DNA of 64,000 nt from Aplectana chamaeleonis (Eukaryota; Nematoda; Chromadorea; Rhabditida; Cosmocercidae), in assembly GCA_029168955.1 (NCBI GenBank), contig JAPDOI010000368.1, positions 654,434-718,433 on the forward strand, read 5' to 3'. The notes under the pieces were generated by a model that worked only from the letters and a program-made list of their open reading frames with translations, was not told where the DNA came from and did no database searches. The position numbers were made by a program, and so were the translations under genes. Below, in pieces: positions 45,601 to 56,052 of this stretch. How positions within the stretch are numbered: position 1 is the first letter of the stretch; each line of letters starts with the position of its first letter.

Positions 45601-48600
45601 CAAGATATGACAGCGAGTTCGTTCCAACATTCAGTAGGGAACGCAAAGTATTATTGCGATCCGTGTCGCCTGCACCTACGTACCCTGAAACAATTTTTAT
45701 CGCCTACGTTGTTTTTATGAGCAGATTTGGGGGAGGTGGTGCTCCTTCAATTCTATCAGTGCAAAACTTAGTCGCAGGAGTTCTGAACCTTGCTTCGAAA
45801 CCTTTCAACCTTGAGATCGGTTATAAAGCTTGTTTCACCTGTTTTTATCGGCTGATTTGCAGTTAATGACGAGCTACGAGCCACACGACAGTTTGACCTC
45901 ATGGATAGAAGCGATGAAGAGGCTGAGCATAGTATTGAAATGCAAATGCCATTCATTGCCAAGGTTATGGAAGGGTGAGTGTCTTGCTGATATTTTTAGA
46001 TATCAATTAATTCTGTTCGAAATTGGATTTTCTCCTTTGGTAGGCATTTATCTTAGAAATGAATGCTCATTCATTTCCTCACATTTCAGAAACCCAAATG
46101 TAACTATCATACCGGTTCTAGTCGGGTCATTGTCACCACCTAAACAACAGACGTATGGAAAAATATTTGCTAATTACTTGGAGAATCCGCGTAATTTATT
46201 TGTGATATCGTCAGATTTTTGTCATTGGGGTAAGTTGCCATCAGCTGTTTCAAGCCTAATTGCGGGTAATCCGTGAAGTGACGGTGAATCGGATTCTATA
46301 CCTACCTTTCGATGCATCCTAAACATCGTCAAAAGTCGGGACTTCCCTCATTTTTTGAAATCGAGGAAATTGATACCCTGCATTCCTCTGACGTGCACTC
46401 GGGGGGGGGGCAACAGGGTCTGGACGGACATTTTTGCAGAAGAGTTCAGCCGGGTGTACGTTGCTGTTCGTGGTGTATGGATTGCTCTATCTTCTGTTTT
46501 CTTTCCGTGGAAGCTGTTCTGGAACGGGTATGAATTCATAAATGGTGGATTAACCTATGATTTTGCGCGTTAATATATGCATCTACGCTTATCGTAGTGT
46601 GCTGAGAAAGGGTTATTCGCATGTGCATGGAGGGAAGCGTCTGAGCCAATGCCATGATGTGGGTGTAACCTACCCCGTTCAAATGCTGTCTACCCTCTGG
46701 GTAAGTGGCAGTTGCTGCGATTGATCCGTTATTTATACGTAGCGGCAGACGGTTTTGGGATGTGCCAATACCAATGGCTTTGTTAGATTATTCGAAGTTT
46801 CGAATAACCACCCGAATCTTTGGGTACGTTTGCGAATGTCCATTTGGACCAATTAGAGCGCAGGCCTCCAATTCCATTTGTTTATTTCAAAATTTTGAAG
46901 TTCCTTACCCGCTATCGTAGAAATATGTTAGCAGCACTCAATACACTTGGGGCCGAATCGGATAAAATTCGAATAAATATATTTGAGGAATCGATTGTTT
47001 GGAAAATTGAAATTTAATTTCTTTTCAAATACCTTAATATTTGGGAAAAATTTGTTTTCTCGAATATTCGATTTATTTGGGATTTCGAATATTCGGTTTA
47101 TTGGAAAAACCGTATTATTCGACATTTATGTTTACTCGGCGGATTTCGCCATTGGAACAGTTAGCCACCGTTGAAATATCACACAGTATTCGTGAATTTT
47201 CCGAAAATTACCCGAAAATTTGATAATTTATTTGTATATACTGATGAATTTTCCATATTTTGATTCGAATCGAATAGAGGACAGGTTCTCGAATTTATTC
47301 ATAGATTCGAAAGAACTTGAGAGACTCTATTTGAGATCATTTAATCGTTCGGGAATTTTGAAAGACACTTACTCGAAAAATTTATGTGCTCGGAAATCTC
47401 TGCGGGGGTTTTTCGAATTACTCACTCATCCGGGGTGCTCCAAAAATGCGGTATCCGAATTATTCAGCCATTCCAATACTTCAGTCGAATGCTCTCGTCT
47501 TGTCGGAAGGTTCGGGTTTTCTCAACTCTCCTGTGATTGCCACGTGAATAATCAAACAATATATAGCCTAGCTTCCACATTTCGAGCTGGTCGCAGCAAG
47601 GCTTATTGGTCTTATCATGTCAAAATCTCCTTATCACTGTTATATTTTGCCATGACCGACCGCTCCGCTGCTTGCTTCGCCCGGACTCATCCGAGCAAGC
47701 TGGGCTTTATGTCCACCCTCATCTCATTTGAAGCGGTGTTTTCTGTGTCTTTTATGAAGTATCCAAAATAGGTGTAATCAGTTTTAATGAGCGGTACTTA
47801 CGGTGATTGATGAATTTTGCTGGGATTTGCGCAATAGTATTTAAGCCTCACCCCCAAAAAATGAAAGTGTGCTTCTGGTAGCCAGCATGAGTCCAGTATT
47901 CAGGAAAAAGTATGCAATAGCTGCATTAGAAGCAGCATACACGCTCAAACACGGTGTCTATTTTATGACATTAATCGAAGTTTTGGAGCTGTTAGTGTGG
48001 GGAAACTAACGAAAAATACCGACGAAAACTGTATGCAAGTAGAGGTTAACGGGTTGTTTTTGTTATGGAGGGAAAGTGGACGAGTTACACCGCAGCATGC
48101 CCGTTTGGTTGAAATAGCGGAGCTAGGGGTAAAGGGGTTGTGATAGCGAGGCTAATATACCCTAACGGCCTGTTCTTGAACACTTGCGTCGTTGGAAGCT
48201 TCTAAAACCAGCCAAAGTGAACTTATTTAGACCATAAATCTTGACGAGTTTGTATCGGGGGTGGAGTCTGCGAAGCGCATGGGCAGAGTCTACAAAAAAA
48301 TTTTTGACTTGATGTTGCTCAATTTTTGTTGTTCTGACAGGTTTTCGACGGCGCGAGAGTTCTATTTGGAGCCGTATGATACCAGTAGCGTAGTTATCTC
48401 AGAAACTTTTTCGAGCGTGTAGGCTGCCTTCAAGTGCTAACCGCGATTTTAAATTGACAAGTTTGTCACAGTTATGGAGCTATTAGTATTATTTGCATTG
48501 GTCTCCCAGTTTAAGTTGCCCGAAACCCAATGATTATTTCAGGAAATCGTTTTCATTTCGCTCCTCATAATCCCAACAGCGGGATTCCTGTATATGAACA

Positions 48601-51482
48601 GATTACCCAACTTGATAGAGATGTGAGTTACCTTCATTAGAGAATCCTGATTACTGGTATCAGGAAGTACCCCATGTTACCATAATTCAGGGCATGGACG
48701 CCATAGAAACGTTGAATGCTCAAATATTCAACGACTACCTCAAGCGAACTCAGAACACAATTTGTGGCCGGAATCCTATTACAGTGATGCTTCAGGTTGG
48801 TCGGAAGTAATATGTTATTCTCGTTCTGCCTTTTTCTCATCTAATCTATAATTTGTTGGAGTCAGTGGCATCTGGCTAGCTATGACGTCAAGGCAGTGTC
48901 CACGTTTCCTTGCAGATTTGCGGGCAAATCTCATTGTGCCACGCATTTTAGAAAAAGGCCAAGCTCTGAGAACACAAATTTGGCCATTTGAGATTTTTTG
49001 ATGTTTCGTGATGTCATCAAATGAGTCAAGCTCAAATCAACGGGCAGAAATGCTCGCGCGTAGTACCACACGTATTTCTCTGACTTTAATTGTGGAAATT
49101 GGGTTTCCCAAAACAGAATGCTGTAATATGAGGTCGACTGCCGGAAATCACCCGCCGGCTGAGAGTTGCGGCGTCTTCACGGCGTACAGAGTTTTCGCGG
49201 GGCTAAATGTTGGCACATGTCAGTGCGACGCCAAAATCGCGTCGCGTAGGAACTTAGGTGTGAATGCTGAGCAAACCCTGGGCGATTACGCGCAATTCCG
49301 TACGTACGCCATTTCTCGTAAACAAGCAACAGCAATTTTTTAGTGAATTTAGCTACAGTTCTTGAGGGTTTATTTGAGTGCAAGTGGTCCTAAATATGCT
49401 CATTTTTTCATTCCGAGATCTAGTTGGAGTTAATGAAAAAACCCTGAAGAAAACCAGTAGCGAGCTCGCTATCACGCGACGCTATCGACGTGGAGCGATC
49501 GTCGTTTGCGCGTCGAATCCGATGTATCGCGCCACATCACTGTGAACGATCAGTGACGGCACCATGCGACGTCGCTTGATCGATACGTAAACTAATTATA
49601 ACGTCGCGTCGAGCTGCGATCGAACTGTGAACGCCGCCTAAGGGGTTTTACACGGCTCGCAGTGTAGAAGGCGTGGATGTTGGATAAAAACGCGGACGGC
49701 GGTTACACATCTGTGAATACGTCGACACTTGAACTGGAGCACACTTACGTGATCAAACACACGTGCTCAATGGAGGCGGGTCTTTCTGCAGTTTTCGTAC
49801 GTTTATTGTCAAAAATTAGGGTTCACCCATCGACTCAGCAAGGAGTTTCGAGAATGAAATTATGCCCGGACCCTGCTTTAACTCAGAAAAACGAATATGA
49901 CCGCCGGCGCTGGTAAGCTTGGAAGACAGCATTCTTTATGAGTTTCGGATAAGGTCATTTACGGTATTGATTGCGAGATTCTGCTTTTAAAGAAAGAAAC
50001 TCAAGCGCTATCGTTTTGAGTGACACATATGTAACTCAGTAATTGCTGGCTGTCACAATTGTCCATTAAAAGCTTGCTCCACCGTTATTTTTGTCTTTCA
50101 GGCTGCAGAACACTTCAGGATGATGAATAACCATACTCATGAGTTTCGATTCTTAAAATACTCACGAGTCCAACAAGGTTAGTTGAAACATGTTGTTGGC
50201 TGCGTTGAGGTATTGATAATCTGCGCCGTGCTCTGGGGAGTTCTGGACACAACGTCTGACGCCTCACCATTCGGTCCAGGTACCGTGAAGGTTCGGAAAA
50301 GCCTCGACATTAAGCAGATAAAGCCTGTCCGGAAGGAAGAATTTCCGCTCAGTGCGGTCGGCGTACGTGTCCAAACGCTGTCGTCGCCACACGATACGTT
50401 TTGGACCTGTAAATCGATTTCAGCAAGATTCTAGGGCGCATACGATGGATATCTCAGTCAGCTTCGATGTTTTTGCATAGTCAATGCCTTTTTTGGCATC
50501 GTATGTAATCACAAGATATCACAAGCTTGCTGAGTTGAATGTTACAAAACTTAGGTGTCAGTCAGGAATCGAACCTCGCATCGCATCACTTCCCGGGCAG
50601 AGTGTTACCATTACACTACCGACACCGCTCTGCATTGTGTGTCGGTGTCGCAAGAGCGGTGTCTTTGGTGTAATGGTAGCACTCTCGCGGAAAGCGATGT
50701 CTAAGGCCGGTTTGGTTCCTCGTCTGACACCTAAGTTTTGGTATTAAACTCAGCAACCTTGTGACCCCAGTCAACCATCTGAAGTCGTGGAAAGGCTTTT
50801 CCGAAGAAAATGCTCTTCGCGCGATGGCTGTTCGACCGCACGCTCACCCTTCGCGTAGGCAGACATTCCCATTTGGACAGACTTTAATTCTAATTTTTGA
50901 TTTTCTTGAACTTTCCCTAATCCGAAAATTTCTTGGATCTGAAAAAGCTGAGGCTAGGATTCAACTGGATCGTTTTTCACCTTTGACGTTGAAATGGTCA
51001 GGTCAGTTATTCAGAGAAGATATCCGCGTTATATCTGCAATTATTCTACCAAAAATCGGGGTGGCGGACGTTTAGGCCGATTTCGGGGGTAAAGGGACGC
51101 AGAGGCATCCATTTCTTTATGTTTGGTTGTCATTAAATACGGTAATTAAATGAAACTGAGGAGAGAAAAGCTCCAGCTATTGCATAAATGACTCCTTTAA
51201 CTGAAAAGTGTGAAACACTTTCGTTAATTCTCAACTTCGAACTAGTTTTTCACCCTCCTTCTGCTCTGTCTGCGCTGTAGCCTCAAAAACGCTCTAGCCT
51301 CACAGAAAATCGTTCACAGCAGCAGATGTTTTCGAGCACATTTTACCATCGATTGAGTTACTAATTTCTTTTGAAATGTTACCACCTAACAAGACGCATT
51401 GAGAATTTGATTTCAGGCGAGGAGTGTGAACGATTCGTCCGTTTCATACGCTGCCTGTGGTTTGTTTATGCACCCCAAATAA
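39700..51482 (+). CDS. memo-1: MEMO1 orthologue (Memo family), ten coding exons
   Basis: Memo-family protein: a cytoplasmic regulator of cell motility with a copper-binding, redox-linked role in animals. Coding exons: 39700-39751, 40909-41011, 41198-41266, 41347-41459, 45863-45974, 46090-46229, 48543-48622, 48691-48795, 50102-50177, 51417-51482. Phases agree through exon 9. The product is about 304 residues (human 297). Motifs in order: ASHAGSWY (14-21), SPHAGYSYCG (51-60), LGPSH (81-85), EHSIEMQMPF (134-143), IIPVLVGSL (156-164), SSDFCHWGNRF (190-200), NTICGRNP (245-252), DSSVSYAA at the C-terminus. His53, His85 and Cys248 match human His49, His81 and Cys244. Joining exon 9 to exon 10 by the obvious GT...AG sites puts the conserved end one base out of frame; see findings. 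Introns 1, 4, 6, 8 and 9 carry transposons. Confidence 0.95.
40531..40798. mobile_element. TTAA-flanked MITE in MEMO1 intron 1
   Basis: TTAA at 40,527-40,530 and 40,799-40,802. Ends AGGCAGTGTTCACGAT and complement of AGGCAGCGTTCACGAT. 268 bp. A TTAA duplication fits piggyBac-type insertion. Confidence 0.88.
41640..41781. mobile_element. 142-bp near-perfect palindrome
   Basis: ATCGATCACTGGTCGAGAGA and GTGGCACGCA, GAGGTAATGAT are mirrored by ATCATTACCTC, TGCGTGCCAC and TCTCTCGACCAGTGATCGAC. Arms are about 70 bp with essentially no loop, which implies a recent insertion or active maintenance. Confidence 0.85.
41966..42441. mobile_element. TTAA-flanked MITE in MEMO1 intron 4
   Basis: TTAA at 41,962-41,965 and 42,442-42,445. 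Ends AGGCAGTGTTCACGATTA and the complement of AGGTAGTGTTCACGGTAA. 476 bp, same family as 40,531-40,798. Confidence 0.88.
42520..42620 (+). ncRNA. SL1-like spliced-leader sequence, probably a pseudogene
   Basis: GGTTCACTTACCCAAGTTTG plus AG (42,520-42,541) differs from the 22-nt nematode SL1 leader at two positions, and identity runs without a break from TTACCC through GAGGTAA (19 nt), including the splice donor GT. Bases 42,524-42,548 fold as CACTTACC-loop-GGTAAGTG, the SL1 first stem-loop lengthened by paired changes. No Sm site (AATTTTTGG-like) or later stem-loops were found in the next 100 bases, and it sits inside a transposon, so a working SL gene is unlikely. Confidence 0.45.
43385..44580 (-). 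pseudogene. 5'-truncated LINE (jockey/CR1-like reverse transcriptase)
   Basis: On the - strand, from about 44,575: GVPQGGVLSPALFSLYLEDL (RT domain 4), AYADDITI (domain 5, catalytic YADD), then LLGLVLNSSLKFHKN, PALEYAAPVWQ, KLQRVQNCALRIATG, and SPIEHLHAEARILPV. One frameshift near 43,750 moves into the C-terminal part with RLRLLRAEHIRFVKEHLS, CPDCGGQGHTTAHLLNCP (zinc-knuckle-like) and a stop after VAEFLNL at 43,396. RT domains 1-3 and the endonuclease are missing; upstream of 44,580 the frame runs into an unrelated repeat. It lies in MEMO1 intron 4, antisense to the gene. A second, worse copy is at 12,020-12,725. Confidence 0.92.
44580..45862. other. Rest of MEMO1 intron 4
   Basis: Contains several diverged copies of a GGGCGCTGAACACGATTTTG / GAGGTCCG phrase that also occurs in 24,061-25,072, about 31,040 and about 43,320. 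No additional MEMO1 exon is needed: exons 4 and 5 join in phase. Confidence 0.5.
46230..48542. other. MEMO1 intron 6
   Basis: 2.3 kb. AT-rich stretch of TTCGAATATTCG-like words at 46,780-47,480, a copy of the 140-bp repeat at 47,566-47,712, and no coding sequence. GTAAGT donor and TTTCAG acceptor. Confidence 0.6.
47566..47712 (+). repeat. Dispersed repeat, copy 4 of 4
   Basis: ATATAGCCTAGCTTCCACAT through CCGAGCAAGCTGGGCTTTAT. Best-preserved relative of 3,866-4,005. Located in MEMO1 intron 6. Confidence 0.75.
48889..49642. mobile_element. AGGCAGTGT-ended element in MEMO1 intron 8
   Basis: Begins CAAGGCAGTGTCCACG and ends CTGTGAACGCCGCCTAAGG. The interior GCGTCGC-rich part matches 14,206-14,600 in reverse complement and shows the uninterrupted state of the site where the hAT MITE at 13,909 landed. 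Confidence 0.6.
50554..50626 (-). pseudogene. tRNA-like sequence (pseudo-tRNA)
   Basis: 73 nt. The acceptor ends GGTGTC / GACACC pair, the D arm AGTG..CACT pairs, the A box TAGTGTAATGG and B box GGTTCGATTCC match the Pol III consensus exactly. The anticodon stem does not pair and two T-stem pairs are lost, so no anticodon can be assigned and it is not a working tRNA. Confidence 0.65.
50658..50731 (+). pseudogene. tRNA-like sequence (pseudo-tRNA), inverted partner
   Basis: 74 nt related to 50,554-50,626 in opposite orientation. Acceptor GGTGTC / GACACC and TGGTGTAATGG A box kept; the B box is damaged (GGTTTGGTTCC). Confidence 0.6.
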
Positions 51483-52116
51483 TGGGTCTCATATGTTTTT
51501 TCATGATTTCTTTCGCTCTATGTTATGATGAAAATAACTCACTAATTTCAGTTCTGTGCGTCACGTCACGCCACGTTTTCCTTCTCAGTTCTTCTATCCC
51601 AATTCACGCGCCTTCATTGATCAAATCAGTGATAAAATGTTCATGTCTTTTTGATTGGCAAAAATGTGTATAGGTATGTGTCGTTTGATAAGTTTGTATT
51701 TGATATGTATAAGGAATTTAATCACTTCTGCGAGTCTCTGCTAACCTCTAATTTGATATCCAGTCAGCTGTTCTTGCGTATCGTAGCTTTTCCGATTTGG
51801 TGCCTTTAACTGTGGACTTTTTGTTTTTGAGAATTGCTTCTCCATATTACTGTGAAACTAGGCGTTTTGACTAATGATGTTATTTTTTGATTCTAGGATA
51901 TCTTACCCGTTTCTTTCGCGAGATGTGATATGTGATAGTAAAAATTTATTGGCATTTGCGTGGTATGTAGTAGTGAGCTGAGAGTTGACTCTCCAGTAGT
52001 GCGAGAACTGGCTGTGATGAAAAGAGGATATCCGTCATTGGGTTAGGAGAACGACTGCGAATGCGGAACGAACATCCTAGGAGTGTTTTCCTCGTTACAT
52101 AGGGTGATTCGATCCT
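51483..52116. other. Region after the MEMO1 stop
   Basis: AT-rich, with a few TATGATGAAAATAA-like words but no clear AATAAA within about 300 bases of the stop. Nothing else recognised. Confidence 0.4.
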
Positions 52117-52120
52117 TTAA

Positions 52121-52605
52121 AGGCAGAGTCCAACCTCAGAATCGTTTTTCTGTTTTCTGCCAATCTTGAAAACTGTCCCACGCTGATTCCACTGCTGTCT
52201 CTGGAATCATACAAGACCCCCTGATAACGGAGTTATGCCCCCTCAAAAATTTAGCTACAGAAGCGTCGGGGACGAGTTGTCCGAGGCGAGTAACTTCCTT
52301 CATTTGCCACCGATGTATGCAAGCCGACCTGAATAAAGAGAGAGGCTGAGAATGAAGAGAAGAACGGGACTATTGATTGGAAACCATCGCTCATCTCGTC
52401 ACTGTTGAGCTCGAAAGATCGTGAAAGGGGCGTGCCAAAGTGGATTCCTGATGTGGGCGCTCCAGGTTGGCTTCTCCCTATATCTCGCTTATTCGGAGGA
52501 ATCGAGAGATCGCAGTTGGCAGGCGTTATATAGGGTGGGGTCTACTTCACAAACTGCTGGAAGTCTCAGATTTCGTCCATGAGCTCGGATCAGGAGTGTG
52601 CGGCA
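52121..52605. mobile_element. TTAA-flanked MITE (AGGCAC family), decayed
   Basis: TTAA at 52,117-52,120 then AGGCAGAGTCCAACC; the right end is degenerate. Interior matches (ATCATACAAGACCCCC, TATATCTCGCTTATTCGGAG, GTTATATAGGGTGG) are clear. Confidence 0.65.
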
Positions 52606-53019
52606 GAGAAATTTAAAATTTCGGCAAACGGCAACAGCAAACCTCAAAAATGGCCGGCGAACGGCAAAATCTGTTTTGTGCTATCATACACCGACATTTG
52701 TTTAGTCGGGTGGTACTCCATGCAATATGTGCCAGCTACTATGTGCCTGACGTTTCACTAGCCTTTACAGGAAGAAACAATCCCGCATATCAAAAGCTAC
52801 TTGAAAGTCCCAGGTGATCAGAGAATGCCAGTAACACTGTTCTGCATGTGATCTGTATAGGAGTCACTATAAAGGCCAACAAGGCTGGAAGCCTATCCAT
52901 CGCCAGAAAAAAATTCTGGTACTGCCTACCACCAAACGAAGTTCGATGCTAGAGATTCAAAGGATGGCGTTTTTGAGCGGACCAAAATGTGATAGGCTTG
53001 AGAAGGATTTACTTCCGAA

Positions 53020-53210
53020 AGGGGCTTTGCGGCCAGTGCGACGGAGCCAGATCCAGGAGCCCTCGACTGTGCCGCGATAGTTCCGCGTTAGTACCGCAGC
53101 GGCCCCGTGATCAGACGATTTCTTTGCTATGTCTTGGGCCTCGACATCGCCGCGATAGTATCGCAGCGGCTCCGTGAAGATGCGGTAGCGCAAACACGCA
53201 TGGAGTCCGA
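53020..53210. repeat. GC-rich dispersed repeat, second copy
   Basis: CCTCGACTGTGCCGCGATAG, GTACCGCAGCGGCCCCGTGA and ATAGTATCGCAGCGGCTCCG correspond to the repeat at 1-230. Confidence 0.45.
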
Positions 53211-53640
53211 TGTGCTGTCTCAATGTGGTAAAACAAATTTGTCGCCGGTTCAATTACCGAAATTTGGAGTAGCATTCCGTGCTTCGCTTTTGAGCGCGAA
53301 AAACGGGAGGTAACCTCTGTCCTCATCAGACAGAGGACGTAACAACTGCAGGTGCGTATTTTTTGTTCTTGACCCTCTTGGCGTTGTATTATAGGTCTCA
53401 AATAACTTCATATGATATACTCTTCCAGAGTAGCGGCAGACGCAGTCGCGGAGCCGCAGCGACAATTTCTCCCAGAGCACTGGAGTGCCACGTGCAGTGC
53501 GTTTACAGCCAGTCGCACTGCTCTTGGGCGCTTCCCTTTGCGTGTATTTCTGGTCTACAAGCCGGGGAAGGCTTATTACAACAACAATGTCAAAATCTAA
53601 AGGCGAGCGATAAGTCGCTCTATACGGTCCTTGACCCAAA

Positions 53641-53705
53641 TGTGGTGTTCTCGCCCCACCCACTTCCCTGTTGCTACAGAAGAAGAGGTGGGGCGAGCCC
53701 ACCAC
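53641..53705. repeat. Hairpin
   Basis: GTGGTGTTCTCGCCCCACC and GGTGGGGCGAGCCCACCAC pair around a roughly 27-base loop, bounded by GCGGC-rich repeats at 53,430-53,560 and 53,765-53,835. Confidence 0.7.
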
Positions 53706-55074
53706 GTTCAGGAGTTTCGGGGGCACAATATTGCTTGTTAAGCTACCAGTTTCGTCTCACACCTCTTCGCGGTGCTCAACGAAACTGGAACTCGTGCCGC
53801 TTCGCGGCGCTCGCACATGCACTCACGCCGCTGCGCAGAGTTTGATTTCCACCCATCATAAAGACTGGGGCTTTGCTACAGATTTTTGCAGCTCGGTAGG
53901 AGTGAGCGCATTTTTTCCAGCCATCGCTATCAGAGGTGATATTTCGCCATAATCGACCGCCGCAGCTGGTGTTCTATCAAAATGTAAATTTTTAGTAGTG
54001 CCTCGGAGTTTGCCTGATTTATGATGAACTCTATCGGGATTGTGTAAAGAAATCAAGTGTAAATGAGAAGTCTAATCTGTTTGCCTCAAAGTCGCCAATC
54101 GGCTGCCTTTCTCATTCCTGTGGAGATTCGAAAATGATAGTTGAGGCTCAAAATGCACTCACCTGTCCTTACTTACCCTCTGCTACAAATCACGCAACGT
54201 ATCTGTGCGATTTCTGTGAAAGAATTTCTTTCAGTACAGGAAAAGCATTTCTTCAAGTACAGGTACTCTCAAGAAAGTCATCAGATTCCTGAAGCTGCCA
54301 AGCGAAAACATTTTGATATTATACCCACAATCTCACTGATGTTGCGCGCTCGTTCATGCAGCTTCTGCACCTCTGTCTATCATGAAAGTTTCCACTCTCC
54401 AAGAAGTTATACGCAATTCTCTTAGATTCCTATACTTCTTCAGTTAATGTAGGCGCAGACTCATTCAATTTCTAAACAATTTCCTGACGTTGTTAGCGCT
54501 CCTTTTCGACCTCTATACAACTTTAAACGAAGAAGAGATGTGCACACCCTTCAGTGACCCAACCGCTATCCCAAACGTTGCTCTGCTCCTCATTCATCAT
54601 ACACCTTCCGGAAGCAGGGTACCCACACCTCTTCAAACTCTGAAATAACCTTCCTCAACGATCCGCTCTTTCCTCTTAACCCTATACACCTCCAAAAAGT
54701 AGGATGTGCACTTTCTTTTGAGCTTAAAACACTTTCCCGAACGTTGTGCGGGCTCCCAAACCCTGCACACCTCTTCTTATGATGTGTGCACACCACTTTA
54801 GACCCAATCACATTCATCGACGTTGTGAACGCTCTCCTTAAACATTTATACCTCTTAAACAATGGTGTGCAAATTTCCCTTCAAACTCGTCCTTTTCACC
54901 GACTTTTTGTGCGCTCCTCCTAAACCCCTATACGCCTTCCTTGATGGTGTGCGCTTACCAGTTCAGACCCTAATCACCTTCATCGACCTTGTGCGCGCTC
55001 CTCTTAAACCTCTGTAAACGTTTAAAAATGGTGTGCGTACACTCCCTAAGAACCTAATCACTTCCACACGTTAA

Positions 55075-55561
55075 AGGCACAGGACAACCAAAAAATTATT
55101 CTTCAGATTTCATGCTTATTTCGGAAAGGGTTACACTCTGATCACAATGGTATCTCTGAAATCGTCCAAGACCCCCTACTAACGGAGATATGGCTCTCTG
55201 AAGATGCCTGCATTTTGAGGGCCAAAATTTCGTCGGACGAGTTGTCTCAGACCTGTATTTCTCTTCATTCGCAATCGCCCCACGAGGGCAAAACGGGACG
55301 AGGGGATAGACCGGAAAGGAATGAAGAACGTCGATTCGGTTGAAAATCATCCATCCATCTAGCCGCTATTAAGATCGAAATTCAGGAAGGGGCCGGGCCT
55401 GTGGTGGTGAGCGAAGGGGGTCGGGCCTGTGGTGGTCGCTCTTATGTCGCTTATTTGGAGGGAATTCGAGATCTCGCACTTGGCATGTGTTATACAGGAG
55501 TGGTCTTCTAGCACAATTACATGAAAATCTCACAATTCATATCTGAGGGTGTACTGTGCCT
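55075..55561. mobile_element. TTAA MITE (AGGCAC family), tandem copy a
   Basis: TTAA at 55,071-55,074 and 55,562-55,565. Ends AGGCACAGGACAACC and GGTGTACTGTGCCT. 487 bp. Confidence 0.9.
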
Positions 55562-55565
55562 TTAA

Positions 55566-56052
55566 AGGCACAGGACACACAGAAAAATAATATTCAGATT
55601 TTACGCTTATCTTGGAGAGAGTCACACGCTGATTACAGTGGTATCTCTGAAATCGTCCAAGACCCCCTCTGAACGGAGTTATGGCTCTTCAAAGATGCCT
55701 AGATTTTGAGGAGTGAAAAATTGGTGGACGAGTTGTTCCAGGGCCTGTATTTCTCTCCATTCGCAATCATTGCGTGAGAGAAAGCCAGGATAAGGAGACA
55801 GTACGGTGATGGACTGAAGAACGACGACTCGTTGGAATTCATCCATCCATCGAGCCGCTATTGAGTTCAAAAATCTGTAAGGGGGTCGGGCCTGTGGTGG
55901 TGAGCGAAGGGGCCGGGCCTGGTGGTACGCTTATATCTCGCTTATCTGGAGGAAATGAGACCAGGCATTTGGCACGTGTTATACATGAGGGAGTCTTCTG
56001 GCCACAATTACATGAAAATCTCGAAATTCATATCTGAGGGTGTACTGTGCCT
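55566..56052. mobile_element. TTAA MITE (AGGCAC family), tandem copy b
   Basis: Shares the TTAA at 55,562-55,565 with copy a and ends at TTAA 56,053-56,056. Ends AGGCACAGGACACAC and GGTGTACTGTGCCT. 487 bp, same orientation, differing from copy a at many interior sites, so the two are separate insertions or an old duplication. Confidence 0.9.

Larger units (their letters stand above)
50521..50763. repeat. Head-to-head palindrome of two tRNA-like units
   Basis: The left arm (ACAAGCTTGCTGAGTT, AAAACTTAGGTGTCAG, GAGTGTTACCATTACAC, ACACCGCTCT) is repeated in reverse complement in the right arm with roughly 75-80 percent identity. Each arm holds a tRNA-like sequence (50,554-50,626 on -, 50,658-50,731 on +). 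It lies in MEMO1 intron 9. Confidence 0.8.

Noticed and set aside
50554..50731. Working tRNA genes
   Set aside because: A and B boxes are present, but the anticodon stems do not pair and T stems are broken.
51371..51673. 100-codon membrane-protein-like frame over the MEMO1 last exon
   Set aside because: It is the +1 frame relative to the conserved Memo C-terminus; its hydrophobic tail comes from AT-rich 3' sequence. Kept only as an alternative in the frame finding.
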